Positions 17,570 to 25,989 of a DNA stretch of 64,000 bases are shown here, piece after piece. Source of the DNA: Oceanospirillum sp047518265 (GTDB lineage: Bacteria > Pseudomonadota > Gammaproteobacteria > Pseudomonadales > Halomonadaceae); the NCBI GenBank assembly GCA_047518265.1, contig JAKZRG010000066.1:1-64000 (forward strand), in the 5' to 3' direction. The position numbers were made by a program, and so were the translations under genes. Position 1 is the stretch's first letter; each line of letters begins with the position of its first letter. The notes under the pieces are model-generated. The model had not been told where the DNA came from. It ran no database searches and saw only the letters and a list, made by a program, of their open reading frames with translations.

Positions 17570-19774
17570 ATGAAAAAAATTATTCTCCTTAGCCTAGTGG
17601 CTGCAATTATTGTTGCCTTTTTTGCTTTTGATCTAAACCAATATCTGACATTGGATAGTTTAAAATCAAGTCAGCAGCAGTTAGAACAATGGCAAACTGA
17701 ATCACCGGTAATGACCTCTTTGGTCTTCTTTTTGGTTTATGTGGCTGTTACGGCTTTATCTCTGCCCGGGGCGACTATTATGACCCTGGCTATTGGCGCT
17801 GTATTTGGTTTGGCATGGGGACTGTTATTGGTTTCTTTTGCTTCAACAATTGGTGCTACTTTAGCTTTTTTAGCTGCTCGCTTTATTTTGAAAGACAGTG
17901 TGCAGAGTAAATTTGGTGATCGTTTATCCGCAATTAACCAAGGGGTTGAAAAGGAAGGCGCATTTTATCTGTTTACGCTGCGCTTAGTTCCCGTATTCCC
18001 ATTTTTCCTGATTAATCTATTGATGGGCTTAACACCGCTTAAAACTCGCACCTTCTATTGGGTGAGTCAGTTGGGCATGTTGCCGGGTACCTTGGTATAC
18101 GTTAATGCCGGTACACAGCTGGGGCAGTTGGATAGCTTGGCAGGTATCTTGTCACCGGCCATTATCTTATCTTTTGTTTTATTGGGTATTTTCCCAATTG
18201 TGGCGAAAAAGCTGTTGGATCAGATTAAAAAGCGTCGGGTCTATAAAGGATATCAGAAGCCGACTCATTTTGATCGTAATCTAGTGGTTATTGGCGGTGG
18301 TGCAGCGGGTCTTGTGAGCTCGTATATTGCAGCTGCAGTAAAAGCTAAGGTTACTCTGGTAGAAGCCCATAAAATGGGTGGTGACTGTTTGAACTATGGT
18401 TGTGTGCCCAGTAAAGCGCTGATTAAAAGTGCCAAGGTTGCTCAACAGATGCGTGATGCAGAGCATTATGGTCTGGAAACCACTGAGCCTAAGTTTAGTT
18501 TCCGTAAAGTCATGCAGCGGATTCATGATGTGATTGCTGCCGTAGAGCCTCATGACAGTGTTGAACGCTATACCAAATTGGGTGTTGAGGTCTTACAGGG
18601 TTATGCCACGGTTATCGACCCTTGGACTGTTGAGATTAAACTAAATAACGGTGGTGTACAGCGCTTAACAACACGTTCCATTATTATTGCTGCCGGTGCA
18701 CAACCTTTTGTGCCCCCTATCGCAGGTATTGATGAGGTCGGGTATCTGACCAGTGATACCCTATGGCATGAGTTAGCGAAGGAAGATGATATTCCGGAAC
18801 GTATGGTCGTTTTAGGTGGTGGCCCTATTGGTTGTGAATTAGCACAAAGCTTTGCCCGTCTAGGTTCCAATATTACTCAGGTTGAACGTAACCCTAGATT
18901 GATGATGAAGGAAGATTCTGAGGTCTCTGAACTGGCGAAAAATGCTTTAAGCAAAAGTGGCGTGACCGTCTTAACGGATCATGATGCAGTTCGCTGTGAA
19001 TTGCGAGGTGATGAGAAGATCCTGATTCTAAGTTATCAGAAAGACGGTCAGAGGGCTGAGAAAGAGGTTGTTTTCGATCGCTTGATCTGTGCAGTTGGGC
19101 GTACCGCTCGTTTAACCGGTTACGGCCTGGAGAACTTGGGTATTGAAACCGATAAAACGGTTATTACCAACGATTATCTGGAAACCCTATTCCCCAATAT
19201 CTACGCCGCTGGTGATGTGGCTGGGCCGTATCAGTTTACTCATACTGCAGCTCATCAGGCTTGGTATGCAGCGGTGAATGCCCTATTTGGTGAATGGAAA
19301 CGTTTCAAAGTAGATTACTCCGTAATCCCTTGGACAACCTTTATTGATCCTGAAGTGGCTCGTGTGGGGCTATCGGAGGCAGAGGCTAAAGAACAAGATA
19401 TTCCTTTTGAAGTCACTCGTTATGGTATTGATGATTTGGATCGTGCGATTGCGGACGGTAGTGCAGAAGGTTTTGTCAAAGTACTAACGGTACCGGGTAA
19501 GGATAAAATTCTAGGTGTGACCATTGTTGGAACCCATGCGGGTGACCTATTAGCCGAGTTTGTTTTAGCCATGAAGCAAGGCCTCGGCCTGAATAAAATT
19601 CTGGGTACTATCCACACCTATCCAACACTGGCAGAAGCTAATAAATATGCTGCTGGAGAGTGGAAGCGAGCTCATGCACCCCAAGGCTTATTAAACTGGG
19701 TGCAGAAATACCATAGTTGGAAACTGGGTAAGAAATCGAATCAGATCGCTGTTGAATCAGAAAATCAGGCCTAA
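17570..19774 (+). CDS. Fusion of VTT (TVP38/DedA-like) membrane domain and flavin disulfide oxidoreductase
   Basis: 734 residues. Residues 1-~225 are a VTT/TVP38-type membrane domain with several helices and the characteristic ATxGATLAFLAARFILKD segment. Residues ~235-720 form a mercuric reductase/lipoamide dehydrogenase-type enzyme: FAD motif VVIGGGAAGLVSSYI, redox pair Cys273/Cys278 in GGDCLNYGCVPSKAL, NAD(P) motif VVLGGGPIGCEL, second FAD motif IYAAGDVAGP, and a dimer-interface HTYPTLAE. The C-terminal vicinal cysteines of true MerA are absent, so mercury reduction is unlikely. The fusion architecture occurs in other proteobacteria; its substrate is not known to me. Confidence 0.88.
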   Translation: MKKIILLSLVAAIIVAFFAFDLNQYLTLDSLKSSQQQLEQWQTESPVMTSLVFFLVYVAVTALSLPGATIMTLAIGAVFGLAWGLLLVSFASTIGATLAFLAARFILKDSVQSKFGDRLSAINQGVEKEGAFYLFTLRLVPVFPFFLINLLMGLTPLKTRTFYWVSQLGMLPGTLVYVNAGTQLGQLDSLAGILSPAIILSFVLLGIFPIVAKKLLDQIKKRRVYKGYQKPTHFDRNLVVIGGGAAGLVSSYIAAAVKAKVTLVEAHKMGGDCLNYGCVPSKALIKSAKVAQQMRDAEHYGLETTEPKFSFRKVMQRIHDVIAAVEPHDSVERYTKLGVEVLQGYATVIDPWTVEIKLNNGGVQRLTTRSIIIAAGAQPFVPPIAGIDEVGYLTSDTLWHELAKEDDIPERMVVLGGGPIGCELAQSFARLGSNITQVERNPRLMMKEDSEVSELAKNALSKSGVTVLTDHDAVRCELRGDEKILILSYQKDGQRAEKEVVFDRLICAVGRTARLTGYGLENLGIETDKTVITNDYLETLFPNIYAAGDVAGPYQFTHTAAHQAWYAAVNALFGEWKRFKVDYSVIPWTTFIDPEVARVGLSEAEAKEQDIPFEVTRYGIDDLDRAIADGSAEGFVKVLTVPGKDKILGVTIVGTHAGDLLAEFVLAMKQGLGLNKILGTIHTYPTLAEANKYAAGEWKRAHAPQGLLNWVQKYHSWKLGKKSNQIAVESENQA

Positions 19775-19807
19775 TAGTTCAGGTTTCAGAGCAGGGGGGA
19801 ATCGTAA

Positions 19808-20635
19808 ATGATGACTAAGCTTTTAACAGGATTTATGGTTCGCTTGATATCGTCCTTTTTCCTACTGCTCATGGCTTTTAATGTCTCAGCTGATAGTCGT
19901 TTTGATCATGGCGGCTGGCAACAGCTATTGCAAAAAAATGTTTATGAGATAAATAGCGGTCAAGCAACAGAAGTAGATTACAGTGCTTTTAAGCAGCAGG
20001 AAGCTGAACTGAAACGTTATTTGCAGAGGTTAACGGAAGTTTCCCAAGGACAGTTTGATCGGTGGCCAAAAAATGATCAATTAGCCTTCCTAATAAACGC
20101 TTATAACGCTTGGACGGTTGAATTGATTCTAAGTAAATATCCCGAGCTAGAGTCTATTAAAGATTTAGGTTCTTTGTTTCGTTCGCCGTGGAAAAAAGAG
20201 TTTATCCCTTTACTGGGAGATATCCGCTCTTTGGATAATATTGAACATGAATTGATTCGGGGTTCTGACCGTTATAATGATCCCAGAATCCACTTTGCAG
20301 TGAACTGCGCCAGTATTGGTTGTCCTGCTTTAGCCAGAGAGGCTTATACCGGCGCACATCTGGATCAACAGTTGGAAAGATCCACGGTATTGTTTTTACA
20401 AGACCGTAGTCGTAACCGTTTAAAAGGTGATGATTTGGAAATCTCCAGCATCTTTAAATGGTACCGGGATGATTTTAAACAAGGCTGGCGCGGCGCGGAC
20501 TCTTTAGAGGCCTTTTTAGTCGGTTATTCTGAGGCCCTATCTCTAACACAAGAGCAGACAAAAGCCTTATTAGCAGAAGATATTGATATCGATTTTTTAA
20601 GCTATGACTGGCAATTAAACGATAAAAAGTCTTAA
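19808..20635 (+). CDS. DUF547 domain protein, exported
   Basis: 275 residues with a signal peptide (hydrophobic 10-28, cut near NVSA). The body matches DUF547: WPKNDQLAFLINAYNAWT, then HFAVNCASIGCPAL with two cysteines, then KWYRDDF. The family has a transglutaminase/cysteine-peptidase-like look, but no reaction is established. The gene is 33 bp after the VTT-oxidoreductase fusion and is likely cotranscribed. It is convergent with the araC-type gene, overlapping it by 4 bp at the 3' ends. Confidence 0.85.
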   Translation: MMTKLLTGFMVRLISSFFLLLMAFNVSADSRFDHGGWQQLLQKNVYEINSGQATEVDYSAFKQQEAELKRYLQRLTEVSQGQFDRWPKNDQLAFLINAYNAWTVELILSKYPELESIKDLGSLFRSPWKKEFIPLLGDIRSLDNIEHELIRGSDRYNDPRIHFAVNCASIGCPALAREAYTGAHLDQQLERSTVLFLQDRSRNRLKGDDLEISSIFKWYRDDFKQGWRGADSLEAFLVGYSEALSLTQEQTKALLAEDIDIDFLSYDWQLNDKKS

Positions 20636-21528
20636 TGAGACTTTCTAAAGCTAGCAGGAGTGACACGATAAAAGGCTTTAAAGCGATTGCTAAAATGACT
20701 CTGGCTGGAAAAACCGCACCGTAGGGCTATTTCAGCCAGCGTCAGATTTCTATCCTGTAGTAAGCGGGCGGCCTGATTTAATCGACGCTCAGTGACGTAC
20801 TGATGGGGGGGAACACCAAAAGAGACCTTAAACATACGGGCAAAGTGGTACTCGCTTAAATGCACGGTTTCAGCCAACTGTTGTAGCGTTAGTGCCCTAT
20901 CTAAATGACTTTCAATAAAATCCAGTATCTGTCGTTTTGCATAAGGTGATAAACCGCCTTTTGTATCCGGTAGTTTTCCATAATCACTGCAATAATGTTT
21001 CAACAGATGCACAAGCAGCATATCACTGGCGCTACTCAGAGTGATTTGATCCGCGTTATCCTGCCAATTCAGAGGCATAATAATTTGCTGGCATAAACTG
21101 CTGATCCAAGGGTCATCAATAAAGGTCAGATCCTGCAATTGCAAAATATCACTGCCTTTGTCTTGAATACGTTCCGCTAGGGCTTTTAGGTGGTTTTCAG
21201 CAAAATATAGGTGCAGAAACCTGATCTGACCATTTACATCCCAGTCGGATTCATGATCACCAGGCATCAAACAAATACGTCCAGGCCCGCCACCACTTAG
21301 GGAGCGTTTTTGATATAAACGGCGAATATCATGGCCACCGTCCAGATAACAGCTCAGGGTATGATGCCCTGGATGCTGATAGCGGGTCAGGTCAGATTCT
21401 TGTCTCTGCCAAATAGCGGCACTGGCACCGTTATAGAGCTCCGTATGGTTCTCCAGTTGGGCGCTAGTTTGAGATAAGCAATGATATATAGGTAAAGAGT
21501 CCGGGCATTCCGGTGGTATTTTTGGCAC
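20632..21528 (-). CDS. AraC family transcriptional regulator
   Basis: 298 residues. The N-terminal half is a cupin-like sensor domain (RICLMPGDHESDWDVNGQIR). The C-terminal ~100 residues carry two helix-turn-helix motifs, LTLQQLAETVHLSEYHFARM and LTLAEIALRCGFSSQSHFSN, with the AraC signature. It is divergent from the EamA exporter at 21769 across 240 bp, so it probably controls that gene. The ligand is unknown. Confidence 0.9.
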   Translation of the reverse strand: MPKIPPECPDSLPIYHCLSQTSAQLENHTELYNGASAAIWQRQESDLTRYQHPGHHTLSCYLDGGHDIRRLYQKRSLSGGGPGRICLMPGDHESDWDVNGQIRFLHLYFAENHLKALAERIQDKGSDILQLQDLTFIDDPWISSLCQQIIMPLNWQDNADQITLSSASDMLLVHLLKHYCSDYGKLPDTKGGLSPYAKRQILDFIESHLDRALTLQQLAETVHLSEYHFARMFKVSFGVPPHQYVTERRLNQAARLLQDRNLTLAEIALRCGFSSQSHFSNRFKAFYRVTPASFRKSH

Positions 21529-21768
21529 AACAAGCCTTTGTTGAAAACTCTAATTACTGGCAGGACATGCTACTGTCAGCCCGTTCTACAAGCAATATTC
21601 TCTATTAAAATACGCTAAATACCGAGTAAAAAGTAGGATTAGGTATAAAAGCGCAAGATTGTGCAAAAGCCGCAATAAACTGAAATCTTCTTGAGTATAG
21701 ATCATGGATTATACAGGCTCATCCCCCTGTTATTACTGCTGATTGGGGAATAATGAGGAGATCGAGTA

Positions 21769-22683
21769 ATGTTAAATATTGGTTTATATCTATCAACGGT
21801 TTTAATCTGGGGAACCACCTGGATTGCTATTAAGCTACAACTAGGTGATGTGGCGGTTCAAGCTTCTATTATCTATCGCTTTATTCTGGCAGGAGCTGTG
21901 CTATTTACTGTTTTGCTACTGAGTCGACGTCTACAGAAGCTGGATAGTAGGGATCATCTGTTTTGTTTGTTACAAGGCTGTTGTCTGTTTAGTTTTAACT
22001 TTTACTGTTTTTACAGTGCAACCGGTTACATTAGCAGTGGTTTGGCTTCAGTGATCTTTTCTATGGCCACTGTGATGAATGTTATGAATAATCGAATTTG
22101 GTTTGGCAAGCGCCCGACAGCACGAACACTTGCAGGATCTGTTGTCGGTTTGATGGGCATTACCCTATTATTCTGGCCTGAAATTACAGCTAATGGTTTT
22201 AACCAAGATGTACTGATCGGCATGGGATTAGGCTTGTTAGGCGTTTGGTTATTTTCCAGCGGAAATATGGTCTCAGTGCGTCATCAGAAAAAAGGGCTCA
22301 AAACAACATCGACCAATGCTTGGAGTATTTTCTACGGTGTATTGGTTCTGATGCTTGTTTCTCTTGTGCAAGGGGTCGAGTTTACCTTCAGTGCTGAGCC
22401 TCAATACCTGTATTCACTGTTGTATCTGGCCATTCCTGGTACGGTTATCGCCTTTACCACTTATTTGATGTTGGTGGGGCGTATTGGTGCCGATAAAGCC
22501 GCTTATAGTACGGTAATGTTTCCAGCGGTGGCACTCACGGTATCAACCTTCTACGAAGGCTATCAATGGACTCTATTAGCAGGTATTGGCTTTTGTTTGG
22601 TGATGATGGGGAATTTATTGATTTTTGCCAAGTTACCTCAGTGGCTAAAGCGTAATAAAATACCGGAGTTATGTGGTAGCTAA
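21769..22683 (+). CDS. EamA/DMT family exporter
   Basis: 304 residues with ten predicted membrane helices in two EamA repeats. The start YLSTVLIWGTTWIAIKLQLG is typical of RhaT/EamA drug/metabolite transporters. The ribosome site GAGGAGA precedes the ATG by 9 bp. It is probably an exporter of amino acids or other metabolites controlled by the divergent AraC protein; the substrate cannot be read from sequence. Confidence 0.88.
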   Translation: MLNIGLYLSTVLIWGTTWIAIKLQLGDVAVQASIIYRFILAGAVLFTVLLLSRRLQKLDSRDHLFCLLQGCCLFSFNFYCFYSATGYISSGLASVIFSMATVMNVMNNRIWFGKRPTARTLAGSVVGLMGITLLFWPEITANGFNQDVLIGMGLGLLGVWLFSSGNMVSVRHQKKGLKTTSTNAWSIFYGVLVLMLVSLVQGVEFTFSAEPQYLYSLLYLAIPGTVIAFTTYLMLVGRIGADKAAYSTVMFPAVALTVSTFYEGYQWTLLAGIGFCLVMMGNLLIFAKLPQWLKRNKIPELCGS

Positions 22684-22787
22684 GTTTATGTAGGAACTTA
22701 GGGAGTCTCTGAAGAAGTACTTTCTGGCTCAGGCTTTCAGAGTTTCCTTAGGTTTCAGCTATTTTTGAAGCGAGTGGTAAATTTTTG

Positions 22788-22816
22788 TAGGCCAGCTGTA
22801 ATGCTGACCTATTTTT
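22788..22816 (+). terminator. Intrinsic terminator after the EamA gene
   Basis: 9-position stem TAGGCCAGC / GCTGACCTA with one C-A mismatch, 6-nt loop, followed by TTTTT. It lies between the convergent EamA and GGDEF genes. Confidence 0.7.
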
Positions 22817-22836
22817 CTTCTCATTTTTTGTGGCAA

Positions 22837-25038
22837 TTATATCAATCCACAGACTTGATCACGGCCAGTATGCTTTGCCTTGTAGAGTGCTTGATCTGCG
22901 ATCTCTAACATATCATCAATGCTATTAAATTTTTCTATATTCCAAGCCGAAATACCAATACTGACGGTAACCTTAATAGCTTGTTCTATATCTGGTAGTC
23001 TGATCTCCAGTTCACGAGTTGCCTGACAAACCCGTTCTGCCAGCTGATGCGCCTGTCTTAGGGAGGCATCTGGCAATAAAATGGCAAATTCTTCGCCACC
23101 TAAGCGGGCGACAATATCGGTTTTGCGTGCATTGTCGTAACAGACTTGGCAAAAGGCCTTTAGAACCTCATCTCCTGCTGCATGACCGAAGGTATCATTA
23201 ACGTTCTTAAAGTGATCCAGATCCAGCATGAGTAAGGACATGGGGTGATAGTGGCGTTCCAATCGGTTAATTTCAGTTTGAGCCTGTTCGTTAAATTTAC
23301 GTCGATTAACCGCTCCTGTTAATGGATCTGTCGAGGCCAGCTTTTGATAGCGTTCTTTTTCCTGGATGCGACTTTGCAGCTCCACACCTTGCCGGCGGGT
23401 ATTAACCATAAAGGTGATATCGGTACGTAATAAGCTGCGGCGACACTGCTCGTAGGCATTCACCATTTTACCTAATTCATCATTAGCAAAATGATCCACA
23501 AAACGAATGTCTCTATCTCCTCGTGCCAAATAACTCATGGCGCGAGTGATGCGTATCATGGGAGAAATAATGCTTCGATTGAGTAGCCAAGACAGAAGCG
23601 TTGCTAACAATAAAATACCCACCAATAATGCTGAGGTGAGATATAAGTTCTGTTTCTGTTGATTAAGTTTCGCGATTGCCAGAAGCTCAATGTCGGCGGA
23701 TAGCTGATCGGCTAAGATTTTTAATTGGCCAATTTTATCGGTCATAACCTGAAACCATTGTTGGCTATCGAGGTTTTTAAGCTGCTTTTTTTGTATCGCA
23801 ATAAATAACTTATGTTCCATTTTTCTGGCGTCTTGACTCGCATCTCCTTCAAAAAAAGGCAGCAATATATGACGCTGTTGTTCACTGGTGAATTGTTTAA
23901 ATATCTTTAGAAAACTGCGCTGCTCGCCAATCAAGCTGGCATAATGTTCGTATTCTTCTGGACTAAATTGATCCTTTATAATGGCTCGTATGCCTAAGGC
24001 TCGTTGTAAACCTGAAGCCTCTTTCATATGCAGTACAGCGGAATAAGCCGTGAGCAAGTGAGCAAGTTCAGAATCAACCTGAAGTTGTACGCTATCTTCG
24101 GGGATTCTGAACAGTTCACTGACAAGATCAGCATAAAAGCTAAGCACCTGTTGAGGGGAAGACACTTGCTGATCTATTTGTGTTCTTTGATGATTAAGCT
24201 GTTGTAGTTGCGCCTGAGTGGCACTTATTTGCATGGAAATAACACTATCAATATTTAGTGACGTCAGTTGATTTAAGGCATCTGTAAAGGCATCGTAGGC
24301 TTGATCGGTTTCTTTTCTCTGATTTTTCAGCTGATATTCAAGTTGGCTATAGTTTGAGCTGATAACAGCCGTGCTTAAGCCTCGTTCTGTTTGCAATTTA
24401 TGGCTGAGTTCATTCACTTCTTCTGTGATCTGGGTGACATTCAGTAGTTGCTCTATATCACTAAAACGTTGAAAGCTCATCCAAAACACTGTCATACAAA
24501 GCAGTGCAATACTGGTAATGGGGATAACGGCTGTCAGTATGATGCGCTGTCTAAGAGTAAGGGTACGGCCTAACCATGAGGTCACTTTGCGGATTGATGT
24601 GTTCTCTCTTTGTTGCTGTTGAGAGACATCAGCAAAGCCTTCGTCATAGGCTTGTTGGGCAAAAAGCATATCGTCGCCCAGAATATGATTCATCAACCAG
24701 TCGAATAAAAAGAGGTTAATTTCTTCTGCAGCTTCTCGTGAATCCGCTGCCAACAACTCCGCTTTAAGCTCTGGAACCTTACTGGTCAGTTTACGGTGCA
24801 GCTTAATATGTTCTCGAAGACCAGGGTAATGGCAGTCGCGCATTAACTGTTCTTCACGAGAAAAATGCTCAACCACATAGGCTTCTAGTTGGCCAAAGAC
24901 CTCTTCTATAGCGGAGGTCTCCTCGTTCTTCTCAATGGCAAAGGAAATCTTATTGATAAGATCTAATAGGATTTTATGATCATTATCAATGGCCTCAACA
25001 CCAACGCTAAGGCCTTCATTCCATTCAAGTTGTGGCAT
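22837..25038 (-). CDS. Diguanylate cyclase with hemerythrin and NIT-like sensor domains
   Basis: 733 residues. Residues 1-~135 are a bacteriohemerythrin with a full set of di-iron ligands: His21, His58, Glu62, His77, His81, His118 and Asp122 or Asp123. A membrane helix (~160-180) leads to a periplasmic domain with the LQTERGLSTAVISS signature of nitrate/nitrite-sensing (NIT) domains. A second helix (~465-487), a HAMP segment and a GGDEF domain follow. The active site is RLGGEEF and the RxxD product-inhibition site (RKTD) is intact, so it should make c-di-GMP. It appears to combine cytosolic oxygen/redox sensing with periplasmic sensing. Ligands are inferred from the domains. Confidence 0.9.
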   Translation of the reverse strand: MPQLEWNEGLSVGVEAIDNDHKILLDLINKISFAIEKNEETSAIEEVFGQLEAYVVEHFSREEQLMRDCHYPGLREHIKLHRKLTSKVPELKAELLAADSREAAEEINLFLFDWLMNHILGDDMLFAQQAYDEGFADVSQQQQRENTSIRKVTSWLGRTLTLRQRIILTAVIPITSIALLCMTVFWMSFQRFSDIEQLLNVTQITEEVNELSHKLQTERGLSTAVISSNYSQLEYQLKNQRKETDQAYDAFTDALNQLTSLNIDSVISMQISATQAQLQQLNHQRTQIDQQVSSPQQVLSFYADLVSELFRIPEDSVQLQVDSELAHLLTAYSAVLHMKEASGLQRALGIRAIIKDQFSPEEYEHYASLIGEQRSFLKIFKQFTSEQQRHILLPFFEGDASQDARKMEHKLFIAIQKKQLKNLDSQQWFQVMTDKIGQLKILADQLSADIELLAIAKLNQQKQNLYLTSALLVGILLLATLLSWLLNRSIISPMIRITRAMSYLARGDRDIRFVDHFANDELGKMVNAYEQCRRSLLRTDITFMVNTRRQGVELQSRIQEKERYQKLASTDPLTGAVNRRKFNEQAQTEINRLERHYHPMSLLMLDLDHFKNVNDTFGHAAGDEVLKAFCQVCYDNARKTDIVARLGGEEFAILLPDASLRQAHQLAERVCQATRELEIRLPDIEQAIKVTVSIGISAWNIEKFNSIDDMLEIADQALYKAKHTGRDQVCGLI

Positions 25039-25152
25039 AAATTACAGGAGCCTCAAACGCTATCTTTGCTTCGATACCTATAACGTACCGGATATCTGTG
25101 GATGAGGCTACGGTCAAAATGCCTGCTGCATCAATGTTTTTGAAAAAAGCTT

Positions 25153-25770
25153 TTATCCTAGCGCTTTAGAGGCATTAGCCACCATCTGTACGACCCCATC
25201 ATAAACAAATTGAATTGCCAGGGCCGCTAAAATAACACCAAGAAAGCGACGTAATATTTCGTCGCCGGTTCGGCCAATGATGACCTTTACAAAACCGGAT
25301 AGCAGCATTAATACGAGCGTCAGTAGAGTAATTGTCAGAATGGCTAATACGATTGAAATATCTGCCGCCAGAGTATCAGCGTCTGAAAACATCAAAATGG
25401 CCAGAGTTAAAGAACCCGGTCCTGCCGTCAGAGGAATCGACATGGGGAAAACAGAGATATCTTTTTTCTCTGTGGTCACCGTGTACTCCTGATCCTGAGT
25501 GATCATATTAAAGGCGGTATAAAACAGTAATAAGCCACCAGAAATACGCAATGCTTCAATACTAATCCCCAGCTCTGCGAGAAACCCTTCGCCATAATTA
25601 CCAAATATGATCAGTAATACCGTTGTGATCAGCATTGATTTGATCGCCATCAGGCGACGGTGGCGGATTTCTCCTGCGGGTACGAGGGAGTGAAAAATAA
25701 TCGCTGCACCAATAGGGTCAATAATGACAAACAAACCCGTTAGGGCGTGCAGATAGACAAGTAAATCCAT
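25153..25770 (-). CDS. MarC family integral membrane protein
   Basis: 205 residues with six hydrophobic segments. FVIIDPIGAAIIFHSL near the N-terminus and PLTAGPGSLTLAI in the middle are hallmarks of the MarC/YchE family. Family members were once linked to multiple antibiotic resistance, but no transport substrate is proven. It is a single gene downstream of the mnmC region and upstream of the GGDEF gene, same strand, with a 114-bp gap. Confidence 0.88.
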   Translation of the reverse strand: MDLLVYLHALTGLFVIIDPIGAAIIFHSLVPAGEIRHRRLMAIKSMLITTVLLIIFGNYGEGFLAELGISIEALRISGGLLLFYTAFNMITQDQEYTVTTEKKDISVFPMSIPLTAGPGSLTLAILMFSDADTLAADISIVLAILTITLLTLVLMLLSGFVKVIIGRTGDEILRRFLGVILAALAIQFVYDGVVQMVANASKALG

Positions 25771-25963
25771 GATATTTCTCTGGGAATAATAGGTGATATT
25801 AGGCTAAGTAATCTGGCCATTAATGAGGTAATGATCGATGGGTTTGATTACATAGTCAGGGTGGTTTGCTCAATCGGGGCGGCACTATATCAGCTTGTAT
25901 ATACAATTAAAATGACTATTTAAAAATTTTATTTATATGCTTTAGGGAGCAGGGAACCAGTAA

Positions 25964-25989
25964 TAAAAAGGGCAGCTTATAGCCGCCCT
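25964..25989 (-). terminator. Intrinsic terminator overlapping the mnmC stop
   Basis: On the minus strand, AGGGCGGCT / AGCTGCCCT (9 pairs, one G-T) with a 3-nt loop that includes the stop codon, followed by TTTTTATTA. Termination immediately after translation ends is implied. Confidence 0.8.

Noticed and set aside
17570..19774. Mercuric reductase (merA) call for the fusion protein
   Set aside because: The N-terminal HMA domain and the C-terminal vicinal cysteines of MerA are missing, and no other mer genes are nearby.
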